Shown: positions 14,911-16,889 of the stretch, one piece after another | Layout of the letters: every line of letters begins with the position of its first letter | Position numbering within the stretch: the stretch's first letter is position 1 | Source of the DNA: Betaproteobacteria bacterium | GTDB lineage: Bacteria; Pseudomonadota; Gammaproteobacteria; Burkholderiales; SG8-41 | NCBI GenBank assembly: GCA_020028375.1 | Contig: JAHZNX010000013.1 | Coordinates: forward strand, 1-16,889 | Length of the DNA stretch: 16,889 bases | Direction: 5' to 3' | Made by a program: the position numbers and the translations under genes | The notes under the pieces: generated by a model | Told to the model about the DNA's origin: nothing | Database searches by the model: none | The model's input: only the letters and a program-made list of their open reading frames with translations

Positions 14911-15624
14911 TTACCCGCCGAGCGGCTTCCGTTCGGCGACCGTCGAGTAGTACTCCCAGGCCCGCCCTGACGCCGCCGCGCCGGGGCCGGTCTGGTCGCG
15001 GACGAGTATCGCCTCCTCGCGGTTAAAGACACGCAGCCGCTTCGCGTCGCCGCCCGCTGCCGCCAGCATGCCCAGCTGCAACCGGGCGCTTTCTTCCAGG
15101 AAACACGCCGCGACAGTCGCCGCGCGCACGTCCTTGAACGCCGTGCTGATGCCGTGGCCGCGCATCATCACGGCGACGCCGCCGCCGAGGCGCAGGGCGA
15201 CCTCGTCGCCCAGCTCGCGCGAGCGGATCAACCCGATGCGCTCGTACTCGGGCACGCCGTCGGCGAATGCGCCACCCTGGTTGTGGACGACCCGGTGCGG
15301 CTGCCCGATCTGGGTGAGCGAAATGCAGGCGAGCGGATGTGCGTGCACCACGCCGCCGATGTCGGGCCGCGCGGCGTAAATGCGCGCGTGGATCCAGAAC
15401 TCGCTGTTCGGCGTGCCCTCGCCGGAGAGGATCTTCCCGTCGGAGTCGATAACCAGCAGGTCGTTCTCGTCGGCGAGGCCCGGGCTGCGCCGGGTCGAAA
15501 TGTAGAACGTATTCGTGCCCGGTATTCGCGCACTCGCGTGCCCGAAGGCATTCGACAGCCCGAAGCGCTCGATGATGCGGTTGGCGAGCGCGACATCATG
15601 CCGCAGGGTCTTTTCGTCGCTCAC
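14911..15624 (-). CDS. Class II aldolase/adducin family protein
   Basis: These are metal-dependent aldolases, epimerases or decarboxylases that stabilise an enolate. The 237-residue product shows NAFGHASARI (25-33), STRRSPG (43-49), the catalytic-type glutamate in NSEFWIHARIY (Glu75), the metal ligands His94 and His96 in VVHAHPLA, and the third ligand His157 in MMRGHGIS. All key residues are present, so it is probably active. The family ranges from fuculose- and ribulose-phosphate enzymes to aromatic decarboxylases; the substrate cannot be assigned here. It starts at GTG (15624) with a good GAGGGAAG ribosome binding site, and follows the antiporter gene on the same strand with a 29-base gap. 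The opposing MetE-like gene ends 10 bases away. Confidence 0.85.
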   Translation of the reverse strand: MSDEKTLRHDVALANRIIERFGLSNAFGHASARIPGTNTFYISTRRSPGLADENDLLVIDSDGKILSGEGTPNSEFWIHARIYAARPDIGGVVHAHPLACISLTQIGQPHRVVHNQGGAFADGVPEYERIGLIRSRELGDEVALRLGGGVAVMMRGHGISTAFKDVRAATVAACFLEESARLQLGMLAAAGGDAKRLRVFNREEAILVRDQTGPGAAASGRAWEYYSTVAERKPLGG

Positions 15625-15653
15625 GATCTTCCCTCTCCGTGGTTTCTCGCGAA

Positions 15654-16889
15654 TTACAGGCGCGACTCATGGTAATCGAGGTCTTCCTCGAGACGATGCA
15701 GCACGTCGTCGCTGATCTTGTTCTCGCGCCAGATGCGGATCAGCTCCTGCCGTTCCGCCCGGATCGCCGCGATCCGCAACCGCTTGGCGAGGTCGGCGCC
15801 TCCGGTCAGCACCTGGCCGCCGGGCGGGGCGATCCTCACCTTCTCGGCAAATTCGGCGCCGATGCGCTCGGCCAATTCGGGGGCAATGCCTTCCTTCTCC
15901 GCCACCTCGCCGATGGCCGCGATCGCCGCCTTGCCCAGCGCGAAGCGCGCGTGCTGCTCCTCCTCGTGCTCGCTCCAGTCGGTGCCGACCCGCAGCACGC
16001 GGATCAGGGGCCCGAGCGTCAGCCCCTGGACGACGAGCGTCACCGCGATCACCACGAAGGTGAGGAAGACGATGAGATCGCGCCCGGGAAACGGCGCGCC
16101 CCCCTCGAGCGCGAGCGGCAGCGCCAGCGCCGCCGCGAGCGACACGATCCCGCGCATGCCGCACCAGCTCATGATGAAGAGCTCCTGTTCGGTCGGCGCG
16201 GGATCGCGCTCGCGCAGCCGCGCGCTCACCATGCGCGGCAGGTAGGTCGCCGGATAAATCCACACAAAGCGCACGGCGATCGCCACCGCGGAGACGAGCG
16301 TCGCATAGAGCATGAGATCCCCCGCCGAGTAGCCGGTGAGCCGCCCCAGGATCCCGGAGAGCTGCAGCCCGATCAGGATGAAGACCAAGCTGGTCAGGAG
16401 GAACACGAGCAGGTTCCACACCGAACGCGCGATGATGCGCATCTCGGCCGAGACGATTTCCGGGGAATAGCGCCCGCGCACGAGCCCGGCGGCGACCACG
16501 GCCAGCACGCCCGACACGTGCAGCGACTCGGCGAGGATGTAGGTGATGTAGGGGACCGAAAGCGTCATCAGGACCTCGATGAAGACGTCGCCGAGATAGC
16601 GGTGGATGAAGACGAAGAACCGCCCCAGCAGGACGCCGATGATGACGCCGCCGATCGCCACGCCGACGAACTGCGCGCTGGCGTCGAGGAACGAGAACGC
16701 CCCCGTCATGACCGCCGCCACGGCGAATTTGTAGAGCACCAGCCCCGAGGCGTCGTTCACCAGGCTCTCGCCCTCGAGTATCGTGACCACGCGGCGCGGG
16801 ACGTTGAGCCGCGTCAGGATCGCCGTCGCCGCCACCGCGTCGGGGGGCGAGACGATGGCGCCGAGCACGAAGGCGGCGGCCCAGGGAAT
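15654..16889 (-). CDS. Na+/H+ antiporter, CPA1 family (N-terminus outside window)
   Basis: This membrane antiporter exchanges sodium (or another monovalent cation) for protons. The visible 411 residues run off the right edge, so the first membrane segments are missing. Seen are the CPA1 motifs SPPDAVAATAIL, GESLVNDASGLVLYKFAVAA with the Asn-Asp pair in the ion path, and SWCGMRGIVSLAAALALPLAL with the Arg-Gly of a late helix. About nine hydrophobic segments are visible. A charged cytoplasmic tail of about 105 residues follows, beginning HEEEQHARFALGK and ending in an EEDLDYHESRL segment, like the tails of the YjcE/bacterial NHE type. The apparent start at 16868 is a GTG coding for an internal valine; the frame is open to the edge. 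The aldolase gene follows by 29 bases. Confidence 0.92.
   Translation of the reverse strand: MPWAAAFVLGAIVSPPDAVAATAILTRLNVPRRVVTILEGESLVNDASGLVLYKFAVAAVMTGAFSFLDASAQFVGVAIGGVIIGVLLGRFFVFIHRYLGDVFIEVLMTLSVPYITYILAESLHVSGVLAVVAAGLVRGRYSPEIVSAEMRIIARSVWNLLVFLLTSLVFILIGLQLSGILGRLTGYSAGDLMLYATLVSAVAIAVRFVWIYPATYLPRMVSARLRERDPAPTEQELFIMSWCGMRGIVSLAAALALPLALEGGAPFPGRDLIVFLTFVVIAVTLVVQGLTLGPLIRVLRVGTDWSEHEEEQHARFALGKAAIAAIGEVAEKEGIAPELAERIGAEFAEKVRIAPPGGQVLTGGADLAKRLRIAAIRAERQELIRIWRENKISDDVLHRLEEDLDYHESRL

Noticed and set aside
13707..15032. Open frame of about 441 codons on the minus strand
   Set aside because: Antisense to the MetE-like gene, with a His/Arg/Leu-rich product that has no recognisable motif.

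Overview
This window reads as chromosomal DNA of a GC-rich betaproteobacterium. The evidence is gene order and protein type: rnpB lies between the division (mra/fts) cluster and a pyrC-rsmI unit, rsmI is divergent from an lpoA-yraN-diaA/gmhA-dolP unit, and birA-coaX-SPOR form one operon. The order or genus cannot be fixed from sequence alone. The content is mostly housekeeping. I see no prophage, insertion sequence, CRISPR array, tRNA or toxin-antitoxin pair.

Left part (1-2458, all minus strand): the start of the division/cell-wall cluster, mraZ-rsmH-ftsL-ftsI, with every junction overlapping. Its promoter has recognisable -35 and -10 hexamers and a classic three-repeat MraZ operator. Upstream of it is the RNase P RNA gene rnpB (about 2114-2458), closed by a 12-bp P1 helix and followed by a terminator-like hairpin. 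Next come chaC (glutathione breakdown), pyrC (pyrimidine synthesis) and rsmI (16S rRNA methylation), which read as one minus-strand unit.

Middle part (5034-8584, plus strand): rsmI diverges from lpoA-yraN-gmhA/diaA-dolP, the same order as yraM-yraN-yraO-yraP in E. coli, followed by the heptose adenylyltransferase gene rfaE2. The lpoA product has no cysteine and lacks the N-terminal TPR domain of E. coli LpoA. The SIS-domain protein keeps all four GmhA metal ligands, two of which E. coli DiaA has lost. With rfaE2 close by, a heptose-synthesis role is plausible.

Right-middle part (8581-12951): rfaE2 converges on a minus-strand birA-coaX-SPOR operon, sharing a CTAG at the two stop codons. The birA-coaX gap holds two four-copy arrays of 7-base repeats that are near reverse complements of each other. 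This is the most unusual DNA structure in the window. birA diverges from glnS across only 55 bases.

Right end (13019-16889) is the accessory part: an unrecognised membrane-anchored helical protein, a stand-alone MetE catalytic-domain protein with an intact zinc site, a convergent class II aldolase-family enzyme, and a CPA1-type sodium/proton antiporter cut by the window edge. The substrates of the MetE-like and aldolase-like enzymes cannot be named from sequence.
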